This document shows, one piece after another, positions 9,101 to 14,682 of a DNA stretch of 24,860 nt. The notes beneath the pieces were generated by a model. The model worked only from the letters and a program-made list of their open reading frames with translations. It did no database searches and was not told the origin of the DNA. Position numbers and translations under genes: made by a program. Position 1 is the stretch's first letter. Every line of letters begins with the position of its first letter. This stretch comes from CAZDIO01 sp964505555. Lineage in GTDB: Bacteria > Bdellovibrionota_C > UBA2361 > SZUA-149 > CAZDIO01. The stretch is from NCBI GenBank assembly GCA_964505555.1, contig CAZDIO010000169.1:1-24860 (forward strand). Reading direction: 5' to 3'.

Positions 9101-10913
9101 ACTGACAGCAAGACTCTCTGGGTATGACATCACACCACTTGGCTTTGCAAATCCAGTAGCGGTTAATGGAATAAATGTCTCTGGTAAAAACTTTACTGCA
9201 CAAGCAACCTCCGCTCCAATGATTACTGGTCAACCACAGAGTCAAAGCGCTGGTGAAGATCTCGGGGTTACGCTGAGCGTAACGGCAACGGGAAGCGCTC
9301 CGATGAGTTATCAGTGGTATAAACGAAAAGGTAGCAGTGACGTGCAGATCGCTGGAGAGACTTCAAACAGTTTTACAATCAATGCGGTTGAAAAGAAAGA
9401 TGCAGGAAAGTATCGTGTGCGTGTGCAAAATGCGCTTGGAAGTGTAATGAGTAACTACGCAGTTCTGACGGTAGTAAGACCACCAGGAGATAGGATGCTT
9501 ACCGATGGATCCTGTATCGCAGGGGTCGATTGCTTACATGAAGCTCTGAACCCAACCGCGTGCGCTGGGGTAAATGGATTCTTTGAGCAGATTAATATCG
9601 CTTCTATCATTAATCTCAAGTCTACAACCTTGGGAGCGAAGGTTACCTATCGAGATTCTTCAGGACAGATCCGAGGAACTGTAAATACCTCGATTGCACC
9701 GCTCTTAAAAAAGGACATTATCGCCAACGAACTTGGTATGGTTGCAAATAGTTATGGAACGGTCTGTGTCGAAACCAATGCGGCTGATGCTGGTGCTTGG
9801 ATGGGAGGTGTTACCATTTACAAAGAGAACGCTCGTCCTGGTCAAGCTGGAAATGATTATGCGCTCTACTATCCGTTTAGAAACCCACAAACGGCTGAGA
9901 ACTTTACGATCCCCTTAAACACCTTCCATATTGGAACAAAACCATCATCGATCGTTGCAAACTGGATTCAAGTTTCTGATGCAACTCCAAATGATGGATA
10001 TAGCTTACGTGGGAGAATTGATTGTTACAACAACAGTGGATCGATTCTTCGCTCTTATGATGTAAATATTCCAAATGGTGGACGGCGCGACTTCTCTGGA
10101 CATGAATGTCTTGCAGGTAGTGATAATGATGATGCCATCGGAACCGCTCAATTTGTAGTTCGTCCATTACCAAACGGAAGCTATGCAGAGTATTACATTA
10201 CCTCTTCACGATATTTCCATGATACCCAAGATGCCGCTGGAACACATTTTCTCTCAGCATTTGTTATTCCACCACGTCCAGCAACCTCTGAGATGGTTAC
10301 CGGTGGAGTTTCAACCTTTGGAATTAGTGTCATTGAATTAAACAATCCATTGGATGAGCCTGCAAGTGTATCGGTGAGAGTCTTTGATAGTATCGGAAAT
10401 ACAACCGGAATTACCCCACTCACGGTTCCGCCATTTGCGACCCGTCATATCGTTGTTAATAAATCAGGTGAGAATGGGTATCTTGCAAATGATCGTGTGG
10501 GATCTGCTCGAATCACGGTATCGTCAGGGAAGATCAGCGCTCTCTCGCTCTTTTACAAAATGGAAGGCAATAAGCTTGTTCATGCCTATGCCGTGCCGTT
10601 TTTGGGAATAGGTGCTACTCGGCAGCTTTCAGAGTTTAACAGCTTTCTCCAGCAACAAAATGATTTTGAGTTTTACAACTCCACCTCGGAAACAATGTCA
10701 GCGCATTTAGATATCTTGGACTACAGCGGAAGACTTCTTTCTACCTCGCAGGTAAGCTTACTTGCACGAAGCACACAGCGCGTTACCCTTTCTGTGCCTG
10801 ATAATACCTATGGGACCTTGGTAGTTCGTTCAAGTGCTCCTGGTATCATCTGTAGAAACCATGTATTTCCAAAAAGTAAGGACCAATATGTGCTGCCATT
10901 TATATGTAAGTAG
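3111..10913 (+). CDS. Protein A: giant secreted Ig-repeat surface protein, 2600 aa
   Basis: Predicted exported, probably surface-attached or secreted adhesin-like protein. A Sec signal peptide (residues 1-35, ending AYA-SP) leads a ~190-aa N-terminal domain closely matching protein B. Nineteen tandem bacterial Ig-like domains (I-set/Ig_3 type, about 85-89 aa each, residues ~226-1867) follow. Each carries a near-invariant GTAPLSYQWKK core, NISGAT and a DAASYTV-type strand, with the canonical Ig disulfide cysteines absent. Next are two carboxypeptidase-regulatory-like (Cna-B-like) domains (~1868-2033), a divergent twentieth Ig (~2034-2124) and a ~475-aa C-terminal domain of four modules, also shared with B. 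No LPXTG, autotransporter barrel or known sorting tag is visible. The ATG at 3111 has AGGA four bases upstream and aligns with the start of B. The ligand and the anchoring mechanism are unknown. Confidence 0.9.
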   Translation: MSVVRRYIVACTLFLTKSLALTTFFLLAAAPQAYASPSTVQIEIAGLGVNDGNPSSPFNLPLNTTLTPGQTYKVLLTGRDNDADTNNQPVNNITFDLAITNGTLTSFSWLVTGDIDDNNLTNSIPGVDNPGQVSTDTFSGHSFPTQALINAGFATPLQLGVAYFTAGAAGSPVILNFDSNPYVSGFATDNSHYGVNGTSYGINGGGAVCGVNCLKFQTNVGSAGTAPSITTQPANQTVTAPATATFSVSASGTAPLSYQWQKNGTNISGATSSSYTTPSTTTADSGSVFRCVVSNSAGSATSNGATLTVNAAAVAPTITTPPQSATINAGQNASFSVVASGTAPLSYQWKKGGVNISGATSATYSITNAQSSHAGSYTVSVSNSAGSVTSSAATLTVNVSPTITSQPQSLVVTAGQPASFSVTTSGTAPLSYQWKKGGVNISGATSATFTIANAQAADAASYTVVVSNMAGNATSTAATLTVNPAVVAPTITQQPQNLTVNSGQAASFSVTASGTAPLSYQWKKGGVNISGATSATFTIASAQSGDAASYTVLVSNSAGNVTSSAATLTVNISPTISTQPQNLTVNAGQAASFSVVASGTAPLSYQWKKGGVNISGGTSATYTIASAQAADAASYTVTVSNVAGSVTSNAATLTVNVSPAITTQPQSLSVTAGQPASFSVVASGTAPLSYQWKKGGVNISGATAATFSIANAQAADAASYTVVVSNVVGNVTSNAAMLTVNAAPVAPAITQQPQSLAVNAGQLASFTVGASGTAPLSYQWKKGGVNISGATSATFTIASAQAADAASYTVFVSNVAGSVTSNAATLTLNVAPSIAQQPQGLTLNAGQSATFSVVASGTAPLSYQWKKNGTNISGATAASYNIPSVQSADAANYTVTVSNIAGNVTSNQATLVVNISPAITTQPQNLSVTAGQSASFSVVASGTAPLSYQWKKGGVNISGATAATFNIANAQAADAASYTVVVSNVAGSVTSNAATLTVNPAAVAPAITQQPQSLVLNPGQAASFTVAASGTAPLSYQWKKNGTNISGATAATFTIASAQSGDAASYTVLVSNVAGSVTSNAATLTVNVSPAITTQPQSLSVIAGQPASFSVVASGTAPLSYQWKKGGVNISGATAATFNIANAQATDAASYTVVVSNVAGNVTSNAAALTVNPAAVAPVITQQPQTITVNPGQSASFTVVASGTAPLSYQWKKGGVNISGGTSATYTIASAQSSDAANYTVVVSNSAGSSTSNTATLFLNVVPSITQQPQGLTVNVGQSATFSVVASGTAPLSYQWKKNGTNISGATAASYNIPSAQSADAASYTVSVSNIAGNVTSNQATLVVNVPPAITQQPQSLSVIAGQAASFSVIASGAAPLSYQWKKGGVNISGATGATFNIPNAQAADAASYTVVVSNVAGNVTSNAATLTVNPAAVAPAITQQPQSLVVNLGQSASFTVSASGTAPLSYQWKKGGVNISGATAATFTIAHAQSADAASYTVAVSNSAGSATSNAVTLTVNIAPTITQQPQPITVVAGNQASFSVVASGTAPLSYQWKKNGTNISGATAATYSIASAQSVDAANYTVAVSNVVGTVISDTALLTVNPASVAPTITQQPQSLVVVAGQSASFTVVASGTAPLSYQWKKNGVNISGATSATYTIANAQAANAASYTVAVSNVAGSTLSNAATLTVNPAAVAPTITQQPQSLTVTAGQPASFSVSASGTAPLSYQWKKAGVNISGATTATFTIANAQAADAASYTVVVSNSAGSITSSGATLTVNPAPIAPTITQQPQSLTVNTGQSAAFSVVASGTAPLSYQWKKNGTNISGATASTYSIASVQISHAGNYSVTVSNAGGSVTSFNASLTVNQPTYTIAGLVTFGTVGLGGVTVSDGTRSAITSSMGIYVLTNVPNGSYTLTATLAGYTIQPSTFVNPVIVNGAPVNSKHFIATQSAYAIMGNVFVGTTGLSGVTVTDGFRTVTTNASGGYTILGVPNGSYTLTARLSGYDITPLGFANPVAVNGINVSGKNFTAQATSAPMITGQPQSQSAGEDLGVTLSVTATGSAPMSYQWYKRKGSSDVQIAGETSNSFTINAVEKKDAGKYRVRVQNALGSVMSNYAVLTVVRPPGDRMLTDGSCIAGVDCLHEALNPTACAGVNGFFEQINIASIINLKSTTLGAKVTYRDSSGQIRGTVNTSIAPLLKKDIIANELGMVANSYGTVCVETNAADAGAWMGGVTIYKENARPGQAGNDYALYYPFRNPQTAENFTIPLNTFHIGTKPSSIVANWIQVSDATPNDGYSLRGRIDCYNNSGSILRSYDVNIPNGGRRDFSGHECLAGSDNDDAIGTAQFVVRPLPNGSYAEYYITSSRYFHDTQDAAGTHFLSAFVIPPRPATSEMVTGGVSTFGISVIELNNPLDEPASVSVRVFDSIGNTTGITPLTVPPFATRHIVVNKSGENGYLANDRVGSARITVSSGKISALSLFYKMEGNKLVHAYAVPFLGIGATRQLSEFNSFLQQQNDFEFYNSTSETMSAHLDILDYSGRLLSTSQVSLLARSTQRVTLSVPDNTYGTLVVRSSAPGIICRNHVFPKSKDQYVLPFICK
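3786..8711 (+). repeat. Nineteen tandem Ig-like domain repeats inside protein A
   Basis: Nineteen consecutive units of ~255-267 bp. They differ at the linker: a long form (NPAAV-AP type, ~88 aa unit) and a short form (NV-SP type, ~85 aa unit). The order of linkers from repeat 1 to 18 is L S L S S L S S L S L S S L S L L L. Protein sequence is highly conserved in the SYQWKK core, but the DNA of that core varies at synonymous sites. Confidence 0.95.
5082..7667 (+). repeat. Two tandem 1,293-bp higher-order repeats (five Ig domains each)
   Basis: Ig repeats 6-10 (5082-6374) and 11-15 (6375-7667) form two blocks of exactly 1,293 bp with the same linker order L-S-S-L-S. Domains correspond one to one. 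Repeats 8 and 13, for example, uniquely share NGTNISGATAASYNIP and IAGNVTSNQATLVVN, and 6 and 11 both start SPAITTQPQSLSV. The DNA across the boundary of repeats 5/6 (from about 5037) is also almost the same as across 10/11 (from about 6330). Confidence 0.85.
8712..9209 (+). repeat. Two carboxypeptidase-regulatory-like domains in protein A
   Basis: Two ~82-aa units (YTIAGLVTFGTVGLGGVTV... and YAIMGNVFVGTTGLSGVTV...). Each has the NASG/SSMG-x-Y-x-(I/L)-x-x-VPNGSYTLTA core and ends in KHF/KNF. They match the four tandem units of protein B. Confidence 0.85.
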
Positions 10914-10918
10914 GAGAT

Positions 10919-11128
10919 ATGAGATCTACTTTCTCTGCGGTTTTGGTTCTTTTTCATCCAAATACTTTCTTTAATTTTCCCTTACGACAAGAACTCGTTT
11001 CCGGAAGGCGTTCCTTCACGGCGGATATATGCCAGAGAGTATGCTATTTTTTCATGGGACAGGGTGTTCTCTTCATAATTTTCTCATTCTTTACGATAGA
11101 AGTTAAAGCACAACCGGTTTTCATCTGA
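10919..11128 (+). CDS. Possible small membrane or exported peptide, 69 aa
   Basis: A short reading frame begins 5 bases after the stop of protein A, with AGGAGAT immediately upstream, a good Shine-Dalgarno. Its last third (GQGVLFIIFSFFTIEVKAQ) is hydrophobic and resembles a signal peptide ending in an AXA-like KAQ site, followed by only four residues before the stop. It could be a genuine small protein, the degraded start of a lost exoprotein gene, or chance. The fills between these landmarks match no family I recognise. Its strongest support is the spacing and the ribosome site. Confidence 0.3.
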   Translation: MRSTFSAVLVLFHPNTFFNFPLRQELVSGRRSFTADICQRVCYFFMGQGVLFIIFSFFTIEVKAQPVFI

Positions 11129-11144
11129 CAAGGATGGGAAAAGG

Positions 11145-11181
11145 TAGAGTAGGGTTTTGACGTTAAGTTTTAATAAGAGCC
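11145..11181 (+). promoter_or_regulatory. Upstream element of the CAP gene resembling the A/B leader end
   Basis: AGGGTTTT at 11151-11158 is followed by GACGTTAAGTTTT (11159-11171). The B leader has AGGGTTTTT then ACTACGTTAGTTT at 14643-14663. The match is short and gapped, so shared regulation is only suggested. No strong Shine-Dalgarno precedes the ATG. Confidence 0.3.
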
Positions 11182-12873
11182 ATGAAGCCGAGAATTTTTT
11201 TATTTGTGATCTTTTCTCTTTGTCTTCAGGGGGCAATCAAAGCTGTTGCTGAGGAGACAAGGCTTCTCCCTCCGATCAGTGAGGTGGGTATTGGAAGTAC
11301 GGAAGATCCTCCTGCTGAAGGAATGGCAAGTTCAGTTCTTGTTGGTGGAAATGAAACTGATTGGGAACTTTATATGTTGCGCCTTGTTAATCGCGCAAGG
11401 CAAGATCCGGCAGGCGAAGCTGCCCGAATTGGATCAGCCGTTACAGATACTCGTGTCCCGGTGTCTCCTCTTGCTTATGATCTGTTAGTAGGAGAGACGG
11501 CAAGAAACCACACGGTTTGGATGCACGATAACCTGGGAAACATCAGTTCTGGACAGGTGCCAGATTCTTTTGCTCACTATGAAACGCTCAATGGCCAATC
11601 ATCCGGAGTCGCGGCTTCAGGCACGCCAAGTTTTACCGGAGTCTCACCGGGAAATCGCTTGAATTTTGTTGGTTTTTCCTGGAACAGCGTTGGTGAAAAT
11701 ATTTTAGTGGGTTGGTCTGGCTCTCCATACGTAATTAATAGAGCACGGATTGATTCGGGTCATCGCGGATGGTGGGAGAGCACAGGGCATCGGAACAATA
11801 TGTTAAGCGCAAATTTCACCGGATTTGGGTATTATGTGGAAGCCCGCTCCTTTATTCCTCCACGGGGAGGACTCGTTGCTCCGGCAGATAACATTATCTT
11901 CTCCGCCCAATGTTTTGGACGACCGCAGAGCACTCCTCGTGTCTATCTTTTTGGGGTGATCTATGCGGATCGAGACGATGATGGAAGTTGGACGCCACGA
12001 GATGTGGGAGATCCTCTACGCGAGGGATTAATGAATGTGTCATACGATGTTTTTCCCGATGGCTCAAGCACTGCGGTTGCTAGTGGCGTAACATTTGGAA
12101 ATGGCGCTTTTTCGGTCCACCTTGCCCCGGGAGTTTATGATGTTGTCTTTACTGAGTCCTTTCTTCCCGGTGGGCAACTGCGGATTGAAAATGCCTCAAT
12201 GACCGATATCAACTTAGATATTGGTGACCATCAGGTCAGTTTAGGTAATCCATTAACTATTTTAGGAAGTTCTCCTCCTTCGGGTTACGTTGATCCTCTG
12301 GAGGACCGAGATGCTACCACCGGTGTTCTTTTGGGAACAAAAGATATCTCCATTACTTTCTCCTCTCCGGTAACAAACGTTGGTGGAGGAATATTGTCAC
12401 TTTCAAATTTTGAAAGAAAGTATTTTAGAAACAGCATTGAGGTAAGCGCTTCCTCAGCGGATCTCGCTACTGCTGTTTCTCCAACGGTAACCCTTGTTAG
12501 TGGTAGTGGCGCTGGTCCTTATACGCTGCGCTTCTCTCCTCGCCTCCCGCTTGGTGCTTGGACACAAGTGACGGCTATAAACGTTGTAGATGTAAATGGA
12601 AATCCGCTATCAAATACAGAAAACAAAGTAGTGGTAGCTCTTCTCCCGATGGATCTGACCCAAAATGGTGCGGTATTGGGTGATGATATCAATCGCTGGC
12701 TTGCTATTAATGACGGCACGTTTAGCCCAGCACCTCTTACGCCGCAATACTTTTTAGATCAGAAGCGAAACGGAGTTATCCTCGGTGAGGATATCGCACG
12801 GGCAATCCAACTTATTAACGGAATCGGTACTTTTCGGGTATGGAGCGGGTTTAGTATTGGGCCGCCACCATAA
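11182..12873 (+). CDS. Secreted CAP/SCP-domain protein with dockerin-like C-terminus
   Basis: Exported protein of 563 aa. The signal peptide is residues 1-23 (cleavage after AVA). The CAP (SCP/PR-1-like) domain covers about residues 55-240: LVNRARQDP in helix 1, the SFAHYE histidine, SVGENI glutamate, and HRGWWESTGHRNNML followed by FTGFGYYV are classic CAP signatures. Next is an SdrD-B/Cna-B-like segment opening YADRDDDGSWTPRDVGDP, then a Big_5-like region around ISITFSSPVTN...LRFSPRLPLG. The end holds two degenerate dockerin-type loops, DLTQNGAVLGDD and DQKRNGVILGED, each with Asp at calcium position 12. CAP proteins are extracellular, with variable roles. The dockerin-like pair might bind a cohesin-type partner or only stabilise the tail. 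It lies downstream of protein A on the same strand, and its own upstream sequence resembles that of B. Confidence 0.85.
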   Translation: MKPRIFLFVIFSLCLQGAIKAVAEETRLLPPISEVGIGSTEDPPAEGMASSVLVGGNETDWELYMLRLVNRARQDPAGEAARIGSAVTDTRVPVSPLAYDLLVGETARNHTVWMHDNLGNISSGQVPDSFAHYETLNGQSSGVAASGTPSFTGVSPGNRLNFVGFSWNSVGENILVGWSGSPYVINRARIDSGHRGWWESTGHRNNMLSANFTGFGYYVEARSFIPPRGGLVAPADNIIFSAQCFGRPQSTPRVYLFGVIYADRDDDGSWTPRDVGDPLREGLMNVSYDVFPDGSSTAVASGVTFGNGAFSVHLAPGVYDVVFTESFLPGGQLRIENASMTDINLDIGDHQVSLGNPLTILGSSPPSGYVDPLEDRDATTGVLLGTKDISITFSSPVTNVGGGILSLSNFERKYFRNSIEVSASSADLATAVSPTVTLVSGSGAGPYTLRFSPRLPLGAWTQVTAINVVDVNGNPLSNTENKVVVALLPMDLTQNGAVLGDDINRWLAINDGTFSPAPLTPQYFLDQKRNGVILGEDIARAIQLINGIGTFRVWSGFSIGPPP

Positions 12874-12900
12874 GGTGCCATCAGCAATTCAAAAAGAAAT

Positions 12901-12958
12901 TCCTATTCCCTCAGAGTGGCGAGCAGCGAGTAAGCGCTAAACCAAACAAAAAATAGGA
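12901..12958. terminator. Weak inverted repeat between convergent genes
   Basis: TCCTATT (12901-12907) and AATAGGA (12952-12958) are perfect 7-bp arms with a 44-nt spacer, between the converging CAP gene and the 94-aa gene. A role in bidirectional termination is possible, but the spacer is long and there is no classic T-run. Confidence 0.2.
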
Positions 12959-12992
12959 TAAGAACAATTTTCGCCTCTTCGCTGCCTTCCGC

Positions 12993-13277
12993 CTACCGAC
13001 GTGGTTTTGAACGTATTTTTTCAAGCCACGTTGCCAGTTGATCGGCATCGGATGAAAAGATCTCCTCCCACGATTGAGCAGGGGTGCCGTTTTTATGTCG
13101 ATAGTATTCGTATGATACACAAAGTATGCCGCTAAGGCCGAGACATAAAACGACAATCCCTTGGAGGAGGAGAAACTTCAACCGCTGTTGGCTCGCATCT
13201 GGTGTATTACTCCTTACTCGAGCACCTCCTTGCCCGTACTGAAGTAACTTCCGGCGATATTTATTCTCTTCCCTCAT
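12993..13277 (-). CDS. Small single-pass membrane protein, 94 aa
   Basis: Hypothetical inner-membrane protein. A basic N-terminus (MREENKYRRKLL) precedes a short glycine/arginine-rich stretch, one hydrophobic segment at about residues 34-56 (FLLLQGIVVLCLGLSGILCVSYE), and a ~38-aa tail containing SWEEIFSSDADQLATWLEKI. By the positive-inside rule the basic N-terminus is probably cytoplasmic. The ATG at 13277 is chosen because GGGAGGT lies four to ten bases upstream, a strong ribosome site; the frame stays open to 13370 but with no comparable signal. No family is recognised. It is convergent with the CAP gene. Confidence 0.6.
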   Translation of the reverse strand: MREENKYRRKLLQYGQGGARVRSNTPDASQQRLKFLLLQGIVVLCLGLSGILCVSYEYYRHKNGTPAQSWEEIFSSDADQLATWLEKIRSKPRR

Positions 13278-13462
13278 CAGAACCTCCCTTCCCTTCATCT
13301 CGGGTTCAAACCGCAGCGTCGTTACTCGCAACGCTCGATAAGAGAACACAGAGCTACTATACAGAACCATTATACGGAGCGAGATCGCTCCTACTCAAGT
13401 TCTTGAGGTGAATGCACATTCGAGGTGCTCAATATTATTGGTAAGGATTCTTGGTAGGGAAT

Positions 13463-14323
13463 CTAAATATCGACAGATACACCGAGCATCCAATACTCAA
13501 TATCATCCGTATAGAACTGTCCATACGGTGAGGAGCCGTTATAGTATCCGATCATTGCCCGAAATTCACGGTGTGAATGACCTCTAAGACCGATCCCAGT
13601 TTGATACGATTGATCAAGTCTCCAGTGCATCTCCTCCCAACTTTGCAGATCGGCAGCAAGTATGAGTTGGAGGTTTGCTCCTAGCGGTTTTCGATATTCT
13701 GCTCCTCCTTGAAAATGGAGTTGATGAATATCGTCCTTACTATGAACAACAAATCCACCACTACCGTAAAGCCGCACTGAATCCCACTGGTGAGCAACCG
13801 TGAATTCAAGATCCTCAAAGGTGTGATCGATATGTTCTTGCTCCGGATTGTCAAGGAGGAGATCGTCTCCAAGGTGTGAACTTTGATGAGAGAGGCGAAG
13901 ACGATATGAAGAATCATTGCTTTGATAAATAAATGGAAAAGCAATGAAGTAATCAGTGTTTACGAGATCGTATCCACCATTGGGGCGATTAAAAAGCCCA
14001 TACACAGAGCCTTCAATGCCAACTTGTGCAGCATGAGCTTCCTCAAAGTTCCATTGAATGAGAGGGAAATAATCACCCACAGAGGTTACCGCTGTTGTGG
14101 AGCCGCCAAGCCCGGTGAAGTTATAAAAATACTGTGCTGTAAATCGTGACTCTTTGGGATCCGCAATAAAGGGTGAAAAAAGTTCTGTTAACGGAAGGAG
14201 CTCTACGGAGTGATCGGGAGGAGTGGGTGAGGTCTGTGGTTCTGCAAGAAGAACGTGTGGGGATGGAGTCAAAATTGCCTCAAGAATATAAGCAAGGAGA
14301 AAAACTTTCATCTGGTATTTCAT
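13463..14323 (-). CDS. DUF1207 family outer-membrane protein
   Basis: Predicted outer-membrane beta-barrel protein of 286 aa. A signal peptide (residues 1-27, cleavage after LLA) is followed by a proline-rich linker and ELFSPFIADPKESRFTAQY (about 47-65). This corresponds to the conserved LFxPLxADPxEPxF opening of DUF1207. The second family hallmark, YRLRLSHQSSHLGDDLLL (140-157), is also present. The rest alternates hydrophobic and polar residues with abundant Tyr/Phe/Trp, as in barrels. The ATG at 14323 has GAGG eight bases upstream. DUF1207 has no established function. The gene is divergent from protein B across 359 bp, so the two promoters lie back to back. Confidence 0.75.
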   Translation of the reverse strand: MKYQMKVFLLAYILEAILTPSPHVLLAEPQTSPTPPDHSVELLPLTELFSPFIADPKESRFTAQYFYNFTGLGGSTTAVTSVGDYFPLIQWNFEEAHAAQVGIEGSVYGLFNRPNGGYDLVNTDYFIAFPFIYQSNDSSYRLRLSHQSSHLGDDLLLDNPEQEHIDHTFEDLEFTVAHQWDSVRLYGSGGFVVHSKDDIHQLHFQGGAEYRKPLGANLQLILAADLQSWEEMHWRLDQSYQTGIGLRGHSHREFRAMIGYYNGSSPYGQFYTDDIEYWMLGVSVDI

Positions 14324-14550
14324 AGTTTAAACCTCATGGTAGCAGCGTCAGAACGTATAGAAAGCGAGAAAAGCTGTTCATTATGCTTTGGGAGAGACGT
14401 GGTAAGGATGATTTGAGTCATGTCTGGCTCCACTGCCTTAAAGGGATCTAAAGGCCAAAGAGAACGTTTTTAACGCACATACTATGAATTATATGCAGAT
14501 CTCTGAGTCTTTTTAGGCCCAAAAGGTTCTTAATAGAAAACTATGCCGCA
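14324..14550. other. Divergent intergenic region between DUF1207 and protein B
   Basis: This stretch must hold the DUF1207 promoter and any upstream control for B. I see no open frame with gene-like features and no RNA gene. The only regular structure is the leader that begins at about 14551. Confidence 0.5.
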
Positions 14551-14682
14551 TATTGGGAACTGATTCCCAGTTCCTCATAAGCTTTAGGGAAGCTTATCGG
14601 AGTTGGTACGAATTATGCAATTTAAATGTAGCAGAATATGGCAGGGTTTTTACTACGTTAGTTTGGTTTTTTTCGAACACAC
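14551..14682 (+). promoter_or_regulatory. Structured leader of protein B, shared with protein A
   Basis: A 7-bp hairpin GGAACTG-ATTCC-CAGTTCC (14556-14574) is the counterpart of the A-leader hairpin, with the A-T pair at position 7 replaced by G-C. As in A, an AT-rich CATATT directly precedes it. A second perfect hairpin, ATAAGCTT-TAGGG-AAGCTTAT, lies at 14577-14597. The 3' end carries CTACGTT...TTTGGTTTTT, placed exactly as in A, 30 nt before the ATG. The distance from GGGAACT to CTACGTT is 98 nt here and 93 nt in A. No strong Shine-Dalgarno is seen before the ATG. Confidence 0.55.

Noticed and set aside
12519..12719. Minus-strand frame inside the CAP gene tail
   Set aside because: Low-complexity shadow of the dockerin-like coding region with no start signal.
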